From: Paenibacillus sp. 598K
Lineage (GTDB): Bacteria; Bacillota; Bacilli; Paenibacillales; Paenibacillaceae
Assembly (NCBI RefSeq): GCF_003851045.1
Contig: NZ_BFBX01000146.1
Span: forward strand, 1 to 39,613
Direction: 5' to 3'
DNA: 39,613 bases
The notes below the pieces were generated by a model. It did no database searches. It had not been told where the DNA came from and saw only the letters and a list, made by a program, of their open reading frames with translations. A program made the position numbers and the translations under genes. Shown here one piece after another: positions 15,480 through 24,500 of the stretch. Numbering within the stretch: the first letter of the stretch is position 1; each line of letters starts with the position of its first letter.

Positions 15480-16298
15480 TTATGTCCCGAGCCGCTGCAT
15501 AATATACGCTTGCAGCTCGTGAAGGGTATGAAACACCAGATCGGGACGCACGCCCGCTCTGTCGATGTAGCGCTCCAGATTGTCAGCCGTCGTAATCCCG
15601 GTCAGCATCAGTGCCGTCGGACAACCGGCGCGAGCGCCGGCGGCGATGTCGGTCAGCATATTGTCGCCGACCATCCACGTCTGCTCCGCAGACGCAGAGA
15701 GGCGCGCCAGCGCATAGTCGACGAGGATGCTCGAGGGCTTGCCGATGACGACCGGCGGAACGCCGCCAGCCGCCTCCAGCAGCGCCGCGATCGAGCCGGC
15801 GCCAGGGATGACGCCCTCCTCCATGGGCAAGAGCAGATCTGGATTGGTCAGCACATAGCGGGCTCCCGCATGGATCATCCGGACCGCGCGGGTGAGCCGT
15901 TCGTAGCTGAGCTCGCGGTCCAGACCTTGCAGCACCACATCCGCATCCCGTTCGACGACCGTTAACCCCTGACCAACCACGGCATCTTGCAAGCCGCTCT
16001 CGCCGATGACGAACACCGAGGCGCCAGGCCGCTCCGTAGCTATATACGATGCCGCGGCCTGCGCAGAGGTGCACACCTGATCCGGCTCAGCTGCGATGCC
16101 CATCGCGCGCAGCCGCTCGGCGAAGGCTTCCGGAGACGCAGTGGAGTTATTGGTGACGAACAGATACGGCAGACCGGCCTCGCGCAGCGAGGCGATCCAG
16201 ACATCCGCGCCCTCGATCATGCGGCCGCCATGATAGATCGTGCCGTCCAGATCGATCAGCAGCGCTCTCGGCAGCGGCGGACAGACCGTCGCGCTCAT
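15480..16298 (-). CDS. HAD-IIA family phosphatase (NagD/PNPase-like)
   Basis: A 272-aa phosphatase with a C2-type cap. Nucleophile motif I is LLIDLDGTIYHG (D16, D18). Motif II is FVTNNSTAS, motif III Lys is in VVIGKPSSILV, and motif IV is MVGDNMLTDIAAGARAG. Relatives dephosphorylate nucleotides, sugar phosphates or phosphoglycolate, the last being a known product at oxidatively broken DNA ends. The exact substrate cannot be read here. The ATG overlaps the Gfo/Idh/MocA stop as ATGA, the third such link from mrfA. The DNA-repair neighbours make a damaged-sugar or phosphoglycolate clean-up role attractive, but this is inference. Confidence 0.85.
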   Translation of the reverse strand: MSATVCPPLPRALLIDLDGTIYHGGRMIEGADVWIASLREAGLPYLFVTNNSTASPEAFAERLRAMGIAAEPDQVCTSAQAAASYIATERPGASVFVIGESGLQDAVVGQGLTVVERDADVVLQGLDRELSYERLTRAVRMIHAGARYVLTNPDLLLPMEEGVIPGAGSIAALLEAAGGVPPVVIGKPSSILVDYALARLSASAEQTWMVGDNMLTDIAAGARAGCPTALMLTGITTADNLERYIDRAGVRPDLVFHTLHELQAYIMQRLGT

Positions 16299-17392
16299 CG
16301 CGCCGCCTCCTCCGATGCTCGCAGGACGCGGTCGATCCAGCCCTCCACATAGACGCCGTCGGCAAGTCGCGGCGCCAGATCGGGATAACGATCCTCCCCG
16401 GCATAACGTTGTATGTAATGATAGAGCGCCGCAAAATGCGTATCGACGGCAATGCCCATCGTCGCCTTGTCCCCTGGCAGCAGCGCCAGCGAGTCCGGCT
16501 CCGGCAGCACAGGCAGCGTGCCGCGCACCAGTTGCACCGCTGGCGACGTATCGCGCTCCAGGTCGGCCGTAATGCTGCCATGCGTACCGACGATCCGGAT
16601 CTCGAACGCCTCCGAGCCGAGCGCGATCCGCGACACCTCGACGGTGCCCCGCACCCCGGATACCGTAGCGTAGGTCATCATCGCCCAGTCGTCGACCTCA
16701 GAGGGGACCAGCACCTCGGAGCCGGCCGCTTCTGGTCGCTGCCTCACATGCGCGCGCGCCTCCCCTTTCACCTCCTGGTAATCGCCGAACCAGTGACGTA
16801 CCATATCCAGCGCATGGACGGCCAGATCGCTCGTCGCGCCGCCGCCGGACAGCCCGCCCTGCAGTCGCCAGCTCATCGGCCGCTGCGGATCGAGGTAGCC
16901 CGAGCGGCGATAGGAGATGCTGCACTGCAGGATATCTCCGATCACGCCTGCGGCCACGATCGCGCGGATCCGCATCACCGCCGGGTGATAACGGAAGGTG
17001 AAGGCGAGCTGCTCCGGCAGCTCCGGCCGCTGCCGGACGTCGTCCAGCAGCTGCGACGAGCGTTCGTAGCTGTCGGTGACCGGCTTCTCGCAATAGATTC
17101 CCTTGCCGTGAGCGAGCGCTGCTGTCACATCCTCATAATGCCGGCTGTTCGGCGTACAGATGTCGACGACATGGACGCGTTCGTCTGCCGCCGCCTCCTC
17201 CACCGAGTCGGTGACGCGCCGGAAGCCGATCGCCTCCGCCTGCGCCTGGTGTTTGTCCGGCTGGCGGGTCACCAGCGTATCCAGCACCGGCAACAACGGC
17301 AGCTGCTTGATGATCGGCATCGCCCGCAGCGCCGTCATATGGGTCTTGGCAATATTGCCGAAGCCCGCAAATGCAAACGGAATAGTTTTCAT
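16295..17392 (-). CDS. Gfo/Idh/MocA family NAD(P)-dependent oxidoreductase
   Basis: A 365-aa sugar-dehydrogenase-like enzyme. The Rossmann loop is AGFGNIAKTH (residues 9-18), the family motif EKP is at 102-104 (YCEKPVTDS), and the catalytic helix is SDLAVHALDMVRHWFGD with the usual Asp-x3-His arrangement. Substrates in the family range from inositol to UDP-sugars; none is indicated. The ATG overlaps the mrfB stop (ATGA) and its own stop overlaps the HAD gene, so it is translationally locked into the repair operon. That is an unusual place for a sugar oxidoreductase. Confidence 0.85.
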   Translation of the reverse strand: MKTIPFAFAGFGNIAKTHMTALRAMPIIKQLPLLPVLDTLVTRQPDKHQAQAEAIGFRRVTDSVEEAAADERVHVVDICTPNSRHYEDVTAALAHGKGIYCEKPVTDSYERSSQLLDDVRQRPELPEQLAFTFRYHPAVMRIRAIVAAGVIGDILQCSISYRRSGYLDPQRPMSWRLQGGLSGGGATSDLAVHALDMVRHWFGDYQEVKGEARAHVRQRPEAAGSEVLVPSEVDDWAMMTYATVSGVRGTVEVSRIALGSEAFEIRIVGTHGSITADLERDTSPAVQLVRGTLPVLPEPDSLALLPGDKATMGIAVDTHFAALYHYIQRYAGEDRYPDLAPRLADGVYVEGWIDRVLRASEEAAR

Positions 17393-18945
17393 TTTCGTTT
17401 GTTCCTTTCCACTTTGGTGAGCAGCCGTTCGACCCGCTTGCGGATCGTCTCGCGATCCTGCGGCTTCGGACCTTTGCGCGGGGCGCTCGCGCCTCCGGAC
17501 ATCGCAAAGGCCAGCTTGGCGTAATGCAGCGCCTTAGCCAGATCCTTGGTCCGGTGCTCATGGTACATCGCCAGCTCGATATGCGCTTCCGTTATCGGGC
17601 TGGACGTCGTTTCCGCCAGATGGGCGGCCTTCTGCCACAATACCACAGCCCGCTCCCAATTACCAACCTTCTTGTCGCGCGCCGCCAGCGCCAGACACCA
17701 GCCGCCGGGAGGCTGCTCGGACGTCATCAGACGGTCGTAAAGCAGCTCCGCGTCCGCCGTCTTGCCCATGCGCTCCAGCCACAGGCCGGTGCGCAGCTGC
17801 TCCTCCGGCTGCTCGGGATACGGCAGCTCGCTGCCGAGCGCGCCGCCCAGCAGTCGGCCGTAGCGGATCGCCAGCGCCGCCAGCGAGAGCATGTCGATCT
17901 CGTTGTGCCGGAAGACCGCTGCCAACGGCAGCGGATCGCCGTCCGCCAGGTACTGATAGTAGAGCGCCGGCGCCATCGCCCCCGGCACATCGTCGGTGCG
18001 ATGGATGCCGAGCCGCGCCTCCTCGACGCGGCTCAGCTTGCAAGAGTCGAGCGTATGCCGCCAGATGCTGCGGGAGGGATGCAGGAAGTCCAGATGGAGC
18101 GGCGCCGTCAGGCCGCTGCGCCAGCCATGCATCACATAGCGGCCACTCAGCGCCGGCCAGTCGAACGTCTTGCCGTTGTACGTCGCCAGGAAGCGGCGGC
18201 GGCTTAGCCAGTCGTGCAGATAGCTCAGCATCGCCCGCTCCTCGGCAGGGTGCCGGATGAAGAGCTGTTCGATGACGAACTGCGTCTCCTCCATATAGCC
18301 GATGCCGACCATAAACGGGATCGTCCCCGTGCCTGCCCCCAGACCCGTCGTCTCCAGGTCCAGGAACAGGATCTCTCCCGGCTCCGGCGCCGACAGCGTC
18401 GGATGGAAGGCCGCCAGCTCATGCGCCGTCTCCTGCAGCTCTGCCAGCCGCTGATCGCCATGCCGATGGTCGAGCGGGTAGACGAGCCGTCGCCGCAGGA
18501 ACGTCTCTCCCGCATGGACGAGCGGCTCGACCCCAAGCGCCAGCCAACCCCGCTCCAAGGCAGCGGTCGCTTCGCTCTGCGGGCCGTCCTCGGGCTGACG
18601 CAACGTTTCCCCATCGCTCCGGTCAGGCGCGCTCGACTCATCGCGCGCACGCATAACCGGTCCGTCCGCTAGCGCCTCTGCTGCCGCAGCTATCTCGAGC
18701 CCGCTCGCCGAATCGCTGCCGACCATCGCCGCATCGGTCGACTGCCGCTCTCCTGCTTCGTCCTTCGTCCGCTGCGAACCGGGCTTCTCCTCACCCTGAA
18801 GGCCCGCACCGCTCTTGCTCTCGTGCCTGTCTAACGTCTCGCCTGCTGCCGGGCTCGGCGCAGCCTCGGCAGGCTCCGGCGACAGCTCGCGCTGCGACTT
18901 TGGCGCGCCCAGCAGCCGATTCATCCTCTCGCGCAGTCCGCTCAT
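17389..18945 (-). CDS. mrfB: MrfB (YprB)-like DEDDh exonuclease
   Basis: A 518-aa RNase H-like exonuclease; B. subtilis YprB is about 100 aa shorter. Catalytic acids D196 and E198 are in LFLDLETTGLG, D262 is in YNGKTFDWPAL, and the last motif is HNEIDMLSL with H347 and D351. A TPR-like helical tail (about 385-480) follows and the end is basic. Residues 20-125 are Glu/Ser/Ala/Gly-rich, low complexity and probably disordered, which explains the extra length. In B. subtilis MrfB works with MrfA in UvrABC-independent repair of mitomycin C damage. The start ATG overlaps the mrfA stop (ATGA). Confidence 0.9.
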   Translation of the reverse strand: MSGLRERMNRLLGAPKSQRELSPEPAEAAPSPAAGETLDRHESKSGAGLQGEEKPGSQRTKDEAGERQSTDAAMVGSDSASGLEIAAAAEALADGPVMRARDESSAPDRSDGETLRQPEDGPQSEATAALERGWLALGVEPLVHAGETFLRRRLVYPLDHRHGDQRLAELQETAHELAAFHPTLSAPEPGEILFLDLETTGLGAGTGTIPFMVGIGYMEETQFVIEQLFIRHPAEERAMLSYLHDWLSRRRFLATYNGKTFDWPALSGRYVMHGWRSGLTAPLHLDFLHPSRSIWRHTLDSCKLSRVEEARLGIHRTDDVPGAMAPALYYQYLADGDPLPLAAVFRHNEIDMLSLAALAIRYGRLLGGALGSELPYPEQPEEQLRTGLWLERMGKTADAELLYDRLMTSEQPPGGWCLALAARDKKVGNWERAVVLWQKAAHLAETTSSPITEAHIELAMYHEHRTKDLAKALHYAKLAFAMSGGASAPRKGPKPQDRETIRKRVERLLTKVERNKRK

Positions 18946-21230
18946 ATCGCCTCACCTGCCTCTCCGAGCAGCTCCAGCGCCTGCTGCTTGCCGAGCAGGC
19001 CGACCTCCTCGATCGGCCCTACGCAGGCCGGACAGCCGCTCAGGCAGGTGCAAGAGGTGATATGATCCCTTGCCTGCCGCATCAGTTTGTCATGCACGTC
19101 GTAGAGACGCTCGGAGAGGCCGATGCCGCCAGGGTAGCGGTCGTAGAAGAAGATCGTCGGCAGCTTGGAGTGGACCGCCTTCACCTGCGGGACGACGCGG
19201 ATATCAAGCGGGTCGCACATCAGGTAGAGCGGCGCGATGTGGACGAGCACATTGGCCAGGCCGAGCAGCGCAGACTGCATCTCGTCGGTCGTCTTGCGCG
19301 CCGCCGCCTCCTCGCTGAAGGCGAACCAGTACGAGCTCGTATGCAGCTCCTCCTCTGGCAGATGGATCGGCCCGGAGCCGATGTTCTCATGCGTGCGCAT
19401 GCGGATTTTTTTGAAGATCGTTGCTTTGGCATTAACTGTGACATCGCCGTATTGCCGCAGCAGCTCGCCGAAGCGGGCTTCCTTGTCGACATGCAGCACC
19501 TTCAGCTCGACCGCCATGTTGGCGTCAGTGAAATAATCGACATCGACCTCGCGGACGTAGGCTTTTTTCTCATGATAGTCCAGCTTCTCGACCTGATACT
19601 GGACGCCCTCGTGCAGATAGATCGCCTCCTCGTGGACGAGCGTCGGCGCGCTGAACCGGTCGACCTCGCCGAGCACCCGATGCTCCGGCAGCGTCATATC
19701 GACGATGACGACATTCTCCTGAGCGGCCGAGCGCAGCGAGATGCCATGCGCGGGGAAGGATTGCTCCATCCAGTACCAGCGGCCGCCCGACTGGGTCAGC
19801 ACCTGAGACTCGGTCAGATATTCCAACATATCACGCAGCGACTCGCCGCCGAACGTGTCGCCCTCCTCGAAGGGCAGCTCGTAAGCGGCGCACTTGATAT
19901 GATCGATCAGGATGAGCAGGTTGTCCGGGTGGATGAGCGCTCGCTCCGGCGGCCGGTTAAAAAAGTAGTCCGGGTGCTGGATGATGTACTGGTCCAGTGG
20001 ATTGCTGCTGGCCACCATAAAGGTAACCGAGCTTCCCTGACGACGACCCGCCCGGCCAGACTGCTGCCACGTGCTGGCGATCGTGCCGGGATAGCCGTTC
20101 AGCACGCATGCCTGGAGCTGCCCGATGTCGATGCCAAGCTCCAGCGCGTTGGTGCTGACGACGCCGCGGATCTCGCCGCTGCGCAGCCCGCGCTCGATCT
20201 CGCGCCGCAGCTTTGGCAGGTAGCCGCCCCGATAGCCGCGGATCGTCTTGTTGCCGAGCTCGCGGCGCACCAGCTCCTGCAGGTATGTCAGCAGGATCTC
20301 CACGCGGACGCGGCTGCGGGCGAATACGATCGTCTGCACGCCTTGCTTCAGCAGGAGCGCCGCCAGCTTCTGCGTCTCCAGCACACTGCTGCGGCGGATG
20401 CCGAGCTGCTTGTTGACGACCGGCGGGTTATAGAAGACGAAATGCTTCTCGCCGGACGGCGCGCCGTTGTTATCGACGAGCGTCACCCGCTCGCCGATCA
20501 GCCGCTCCGCATGCTCGCCGGGATTGTCGATCGTCGCCGAGGCGCAGATGAATTGCGGCGACGAGCCGTAGAACCGGCAGATCCGCTTCAGTCGGCGGAT
20601 CACATTGGCGACATGACTGCCGAACACACCGCGATACGCATGCAGCTCGTCGATGACGATATACCGGACATTCTCGAACAGCTTGACCCACTTCGTATGA
20701 TGCGGCAGGATCGCCGAATGCAGCATATCCGGGTTGGTGACGACGATATGTCCGGCGTTGCGGATCGCCGTCCGCACCGTCGGCGGTGTGTCTCCGTCAT
20801 AGGTGTGCGTCTTGATGTCGACCTCCATCGCATCGGCCAGCTCCTGCAGCTCCGCGACCTGATCCTGCGCCAACGCTTTGGTCGGGAACAGATAGAGCGC
20901 GCGCCCGCTCTCCCGCTCGAGCAGCGATTGCAGCACCGGCAGGTTGTAGCACATCGTCTTGCCCGAGGCGGTCGGCGTCACAGCGACCACATGCTCGCCC
21001 CGCCGCACCGCCGCATAAGCGTCCCGCTGATGGGTGAACAGCTCCCCGATGCCGCGCGCTCGCAGCGCTCCGGCCAGCCGGGGGTCAAGATCCACCGGCA
21101 GCGGCGCGCACCTCGCCTCGCGTGGCGGTATCGTATGCCAATGCGTCACATTTTCCATGATTTCCGGCTGCGTGCGCACATGACCCAGCCAGTCCTCCAG
21201 GGTGGCGGCCTTGCCCGTCCATCGGTTCAT
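18942..21230 (-). CDS. mrfA: MrfA (YprA)-like DEAD/DEAH-box DNA helicase
   Basis: A 762-aa superfamily-2 helicase, the expected YprA length. Motif Q/I: FTHQRDAYAA and TPTASGKT (85-92). Motif II is DELH (194-197), motif III CASATIDNP, motif IV FARSRVRVE, motif V STNALELGIDIG and motif VI QQSGRAGRR. The C-terminal DUF1998-type domain carries the four-cysteine set C727, C729, C733 and C736 typical of MrfA. It is a 3'-5' translocase acting with MrfB on mitomycin C lesions (established in B. subtilis). GGAGAGGAG precedes the ATG. It is the first gene of the repair operon and has a promoter with a LexA-type box (21309-21322). Confidence 0.93.
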   Translation of the reverse strand: MNRWTGKAATLEDWLGHVRTQPEIMENVTHWHTIPPREARCAPLPVDLDPRLAGALRARGIGELFTHQRDAYAAVRRGEHVVAVTPTASGKTMCYNLPVLQSLLERESGRALYLFPTKALAQDQVAELQELADAMEVDIKTHTYDGDTPPTVRTAIRNAGHIVVTNPDMLHSAILPHHTKWVKLFENVRYIVIDELHAYRGVFGSHVANVIRRLKRICRFYGSSPQFICASATIDNPGEHAERLIGERVTLVDNNGAPSGEKHFVFYNPPVVNKQLGIRRSSVLETQKLAALLLKQGVQTIVFARSRVRVEILLTYLQELVRRELGNKTIRGYRGGYLPKLRREIERGLRSGEIRGVVSTNALELGIDIGQLQACVLNGYPGTIASTWQQSGRAGRRQGSSVTFMVASSNPLDQYIIQHPDYFFNRPPERALIHPDNLLILIDHIKCAAYELPFEEGDTFGGESLRDMLEYLTESQVLTQSGGRWYWMEQSFPAHGISLRSAAQENVVIVDMTLPEHRVLGEVDRFSAPTLVHEEAIYLHEGVQYQVEKLDYHEKKAYVREVDVDYFTDANMAVELKVLHVDKEARFGELLRQYGDVTVNAKATIFKKIRMRTHENIGSGPIHLPEEELHTSSYWFAFSEEAAARKTTDEMQSALLGLANVLVHIAPLYLMCDPLDIRVVPQVKAVHSKLPTIFFYDRYPGGIGLSERLYDVHDKLMRQARDHITSCTCLSGCPACVGPIEEVGLLGKQQALELLGEAGEAI

Positions 21231-21300
21231 CGCTTGTTCTCCTCTCCATGCTTCATCGTCCGTTTATTTCTGGTCGCTCTACTCGCTCCTTATTTTCTTT

Positions 21301-21330
21301 ATTGTACAGGAATACATGTTCGCTCGGCAA
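21301..21330 (-). promoter_or_regulatory. mrfA promoter with LexA-type box in the spacer
   Basis: Minus strand TTGCCG (21330-21325), an 18-nt spacer, then TACAAT (21306-21301). Positions 21322-21309 read CGAACATGTATTCC, which matches the B. subtilis LexA consensus CGAACRNRYGTTYC at 13 of 14 positions; the mismatch is A for G at position 10, a conserved base. The box sits between -35 and -10, where a bound repressor would block polymerase. A lexA gene is present in the same window. Confidence 0.55.
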
Positions 21331-21484
21331 TCCCAATGCTGTCGAACTGCCACGAAATGTAGCAGCGCGATACCCCGCAAGACCGATTATGTAGCCGAAC
21401 CTGTCGACTCCTGCGCTTTCCCGGGAAAGTATCCGTATTGCCCGCGCTTTATTACCCGCCCGATGATTACCCTGCCTCACAACA
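21331..21484. other. Intergenic stretch with a 14-bp palindrome
   Basis: Together with its flanks this fills the 366 bp between mrfA and metH. No reading frame with a binding site was seen. A perfect palindrome CTTTCCCGGGAAAG lies at 21416-21429. Otherwise nothing recognisable. Confidence 0.5.
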
Positions 21485-21518
21485 AGACCCCGCCGGGAGG
21501 GTGGTCCCTGCGGGGTCT
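21478..21518 (-). terminator. Intrinsic terminator of metH
   Basis: Minus strand AGACCCCGC pairs with GCGGGGTCT around a long, partly paired loop, followed by TGTTGTG. The helix is strong and the T tail interrupted. It stands about 80 bp after the metH stop. Confidence 0.7.
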
Positions 21519-21596
21519 GCGGCCGCGCTCGCCCGGCGCGCCGACGCAAGCGCCTGACGAACGGGCGGACGCGAAGACCTCATGCGAGCGATGCGG

Positions 21597-24500
21597 CTAC
21601 ACTTTCTCCACGTTGAAATATTGCGCCTCCGGATGGGCGAATACCATCGCCGAGACCGATGCCTCCGGCTCCATCATAAAGCCTTCGGTCAGTTCTACCC
21701 CGATATCCTCCGGCTGCAGCAGCTCGAACAGCGGCTGCTGATCCTCGAGATCCGGGCAAGCCGGATAGCCAAAGGAGACACGGATGCCTTGATAGCGAGC
21801 GCCAAGGCGCTGCTTCATCGTCATCTCTGGCGGGTCCGGGTAGCCCCATACATCGCGCATCATATGATGGACGCGCTCGGCCAGGCCCTCGGCCACCTCC
21901 AGCGCCACCGCCTGCAGCGCATGCGAGCGCAAGTAATCGCCGTTGTCCTTGAGCACCGTCGCCCGCTCGCGCACGCCCTGTCCCGCCGTGACGACGAGGA
22001 AGCCGACATAGTCCATGACGCCGCTCTCCACTGACTTCAGGAAGTCGGCCAGACAGAGATTCGGCTCGACCTGCTGACGAGGGAAGGAGAACCGTTTGAT
22101 CTCCTTCGTATGGTCCGCTGGATCATAGATGACGATGTCATTACCCGAGCCCTGCGCTGGAAAGAAGCGATACATCGCGTTTGCATGCAGTGTGCCTTCC
22201 GTCGCCGCTTCCTTGAGCAGTTCGTCGACCGTCTCCTTGAGCTGGATTACCTTCTGCTCGCCCTTGGCGATCAGTTGGTCGACATTCCCCCTCACACCCA
22301 GATGATGTCCGAGCAGCATCTGCATGTTCACATAAGGGATGATCTGATTAATCGGAATCTCGCGCAACACATGGCGATCCAGATCCGGCGGCACGAACAC
22401 CGGCGCATCCTGCGAGATTTTGGAGCGGACCGCGCGCGTCAGCTTCGGCAGCTCCTTTTTCTCCTCGACCTCGACGCCGCCTGATGCCTTAAACGCCGCG
22501 AGTTCCTCCTCCATCTGCTGGCGATGCTCGCGATTCATCAGCTTGTTGGCGATATCGAGGCCATCCATCGCATCCTTGGCATACAGCACTAGACCGTCAT
22601 ATTCCGGTCCGATCCGATTTTTGGTGAACTTGCGGGTAAGCGCCGCTCCTCCGACGAGGATCGGCGCGCTGATGCCGGCACTCCGCATATCTTGGGCAGT
22701 AATGACCATCTGCTGCGCCGACTTGACGAGTAACCCGGACAGTCCGATCGCATCGGCCGGCTCCTTGCGGTACGCCTCGATCAGCTGCTCTGGCGGCACC
22801 TTGATGCCGAGGTTGATAATCTTGTAGCCGTTGTTCGAGAGGATGATCTCGACCAGATTTTTGCCGATGTCGTGGACATCGCCCTTCACCGTCGCCAGGA
22901 TGATCTTGCCTTTGACAGAGGACTCGTTTTTCTCCATATACTGCTCCAGGAAGGCGACCGATGCCTTCATTACTTCAGCGCTTTGCAGCACCTCCGCGAC
23001 GATCAGCTCGTTGTTATTGAACAGTCGACCGACCTCTTCCATCCCTTTCATGAGCGGGCCGTTGATGATGTCGAGCGGCGAGTACTTCTCAAGCGCCAGC
23101 GCCAGGTCGGGCAAGAGCCCTTCCTTCGTCCCCTCGACGACATAAGAGCCGAGACGCTCCTCGAGCGTCAGCGTCGATATCTTCTCCTTCTTGTCGACCT
23201 TCTTCTCGCGGAAGAAGGCGACGAACGCCGCCAGCGTGTCGTCATTCGTGTTGAAGATCAGATCCTCGGCGAGCTGCCGTTCCGCCTCCGAGATCGAGGC
23301 ATAGCGCTCCAGCTTCTCCGTATTGACGATCGCGTAATCCAGCCCGGCCTTCGTACAGTGGTACAGGTAGACCGAGTTCAGCACCTCGCGGCCTGCATCC
23401 GGCAGACCAAAGGAAATGTTGCTGAGACCAAGGATCGTCATTACCTTCGGGTACTTCTCCTTGATCATCCGGATGCCCTCGATCGTCTCGACGGCAGAGC
23501 CGATATACTGCGGATCGCCGGAGCCGACCGGGAACATGTTCGGGTCGAAGATGATATCCTCTTCGGCCATCCCGTATTTGTGAACGAGCAGATTGTACGC
23601 CCGCTCAGCGACCTCCATCTTCGCCTCGCGCGAGACCGCCTGGCCGCGCTCGTCGATCAGGATGCAGACGACCGACGCGCCGTACTTGTGGATGAGCGGC
23701 ACGATCGCCTCGAACTTGGACTCGCCGTCCTCGAGGTTAATCGAGTTAATGATCGCCTTGCCCTGCGAATACTTGAGCCCCAGCTCGACGATATGGTCAT
23801 AGGTCGAATCGATGACGAGCGGCACCTTGACCTTCTTGACAACCTCCTGCAGGAACGTCTCCATCGCATAGGCCTCGTCTACATCCGTGTCTTGCAGGTT
23901 GATGTCGATGACATGGGCGCCGTTCTTCACCTGGGCGCGCGCCACCTCGGACGCTTCCTCGAACTTGCCTTCCTTGATGAGCCGCTTGAATTTGCGGGAG
24001 CCCGAGATATTGGTCCGCTCGCCGACCATGATCGGCCGGTTGTCCGGCTCGATGAACACCGTCTCGATCCCCGACACCGCTGGCGGATGATCGCCAGCTA
24101 CGGGACGCGGCTGATACGCCGACAGCGTCTCCTTCATCGCCCGGATGTGGGCCGGCGTCGTGCCGCAGCAGCCGCCGGCGATGTTGAGCCAGCCCTGCTC
24201 GGCGAAGCCCGCCAGCTTGCGCGCCAGCGAGTCAGGCGACTCGTGATACTGACCGTTCTCGTCCGGCAGACCGGCATTGGGATAGCAGCTCACAGCGGTC
24301 CGGGCGATACCGGAGAGCGTGCGGATATGGTCGCGCATAAACTCCGGGCCGGTCGCGCAGTTCAGACCGATTGAGACCGGCCGCAGATGCTCCAGCGAGA
24401 TGTAAAAGGCCTCGATGTTCTGCCCGGCAAGCGTCGTACCCATCGGCTCGATCGTGCCCGAGATCATGATCGGCAGCTCCTTGCCCGCTGTCTCGAACGC

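Noticed and set aside
18900..21362. An 820-codon open frame on the plus strand opposite mrfA
   Set aside because: It mirrors the codon pattern of mrfA in GC-rich DNA, its translation is rich in Arg, His, Asp and Leu with no recognisable domain, and no binding site precedes it.
22872..24374. A 500-codon open frame opposite metH
   Set aside because: Same antisense artefact; metH is complete and unambiguous on the other strand.
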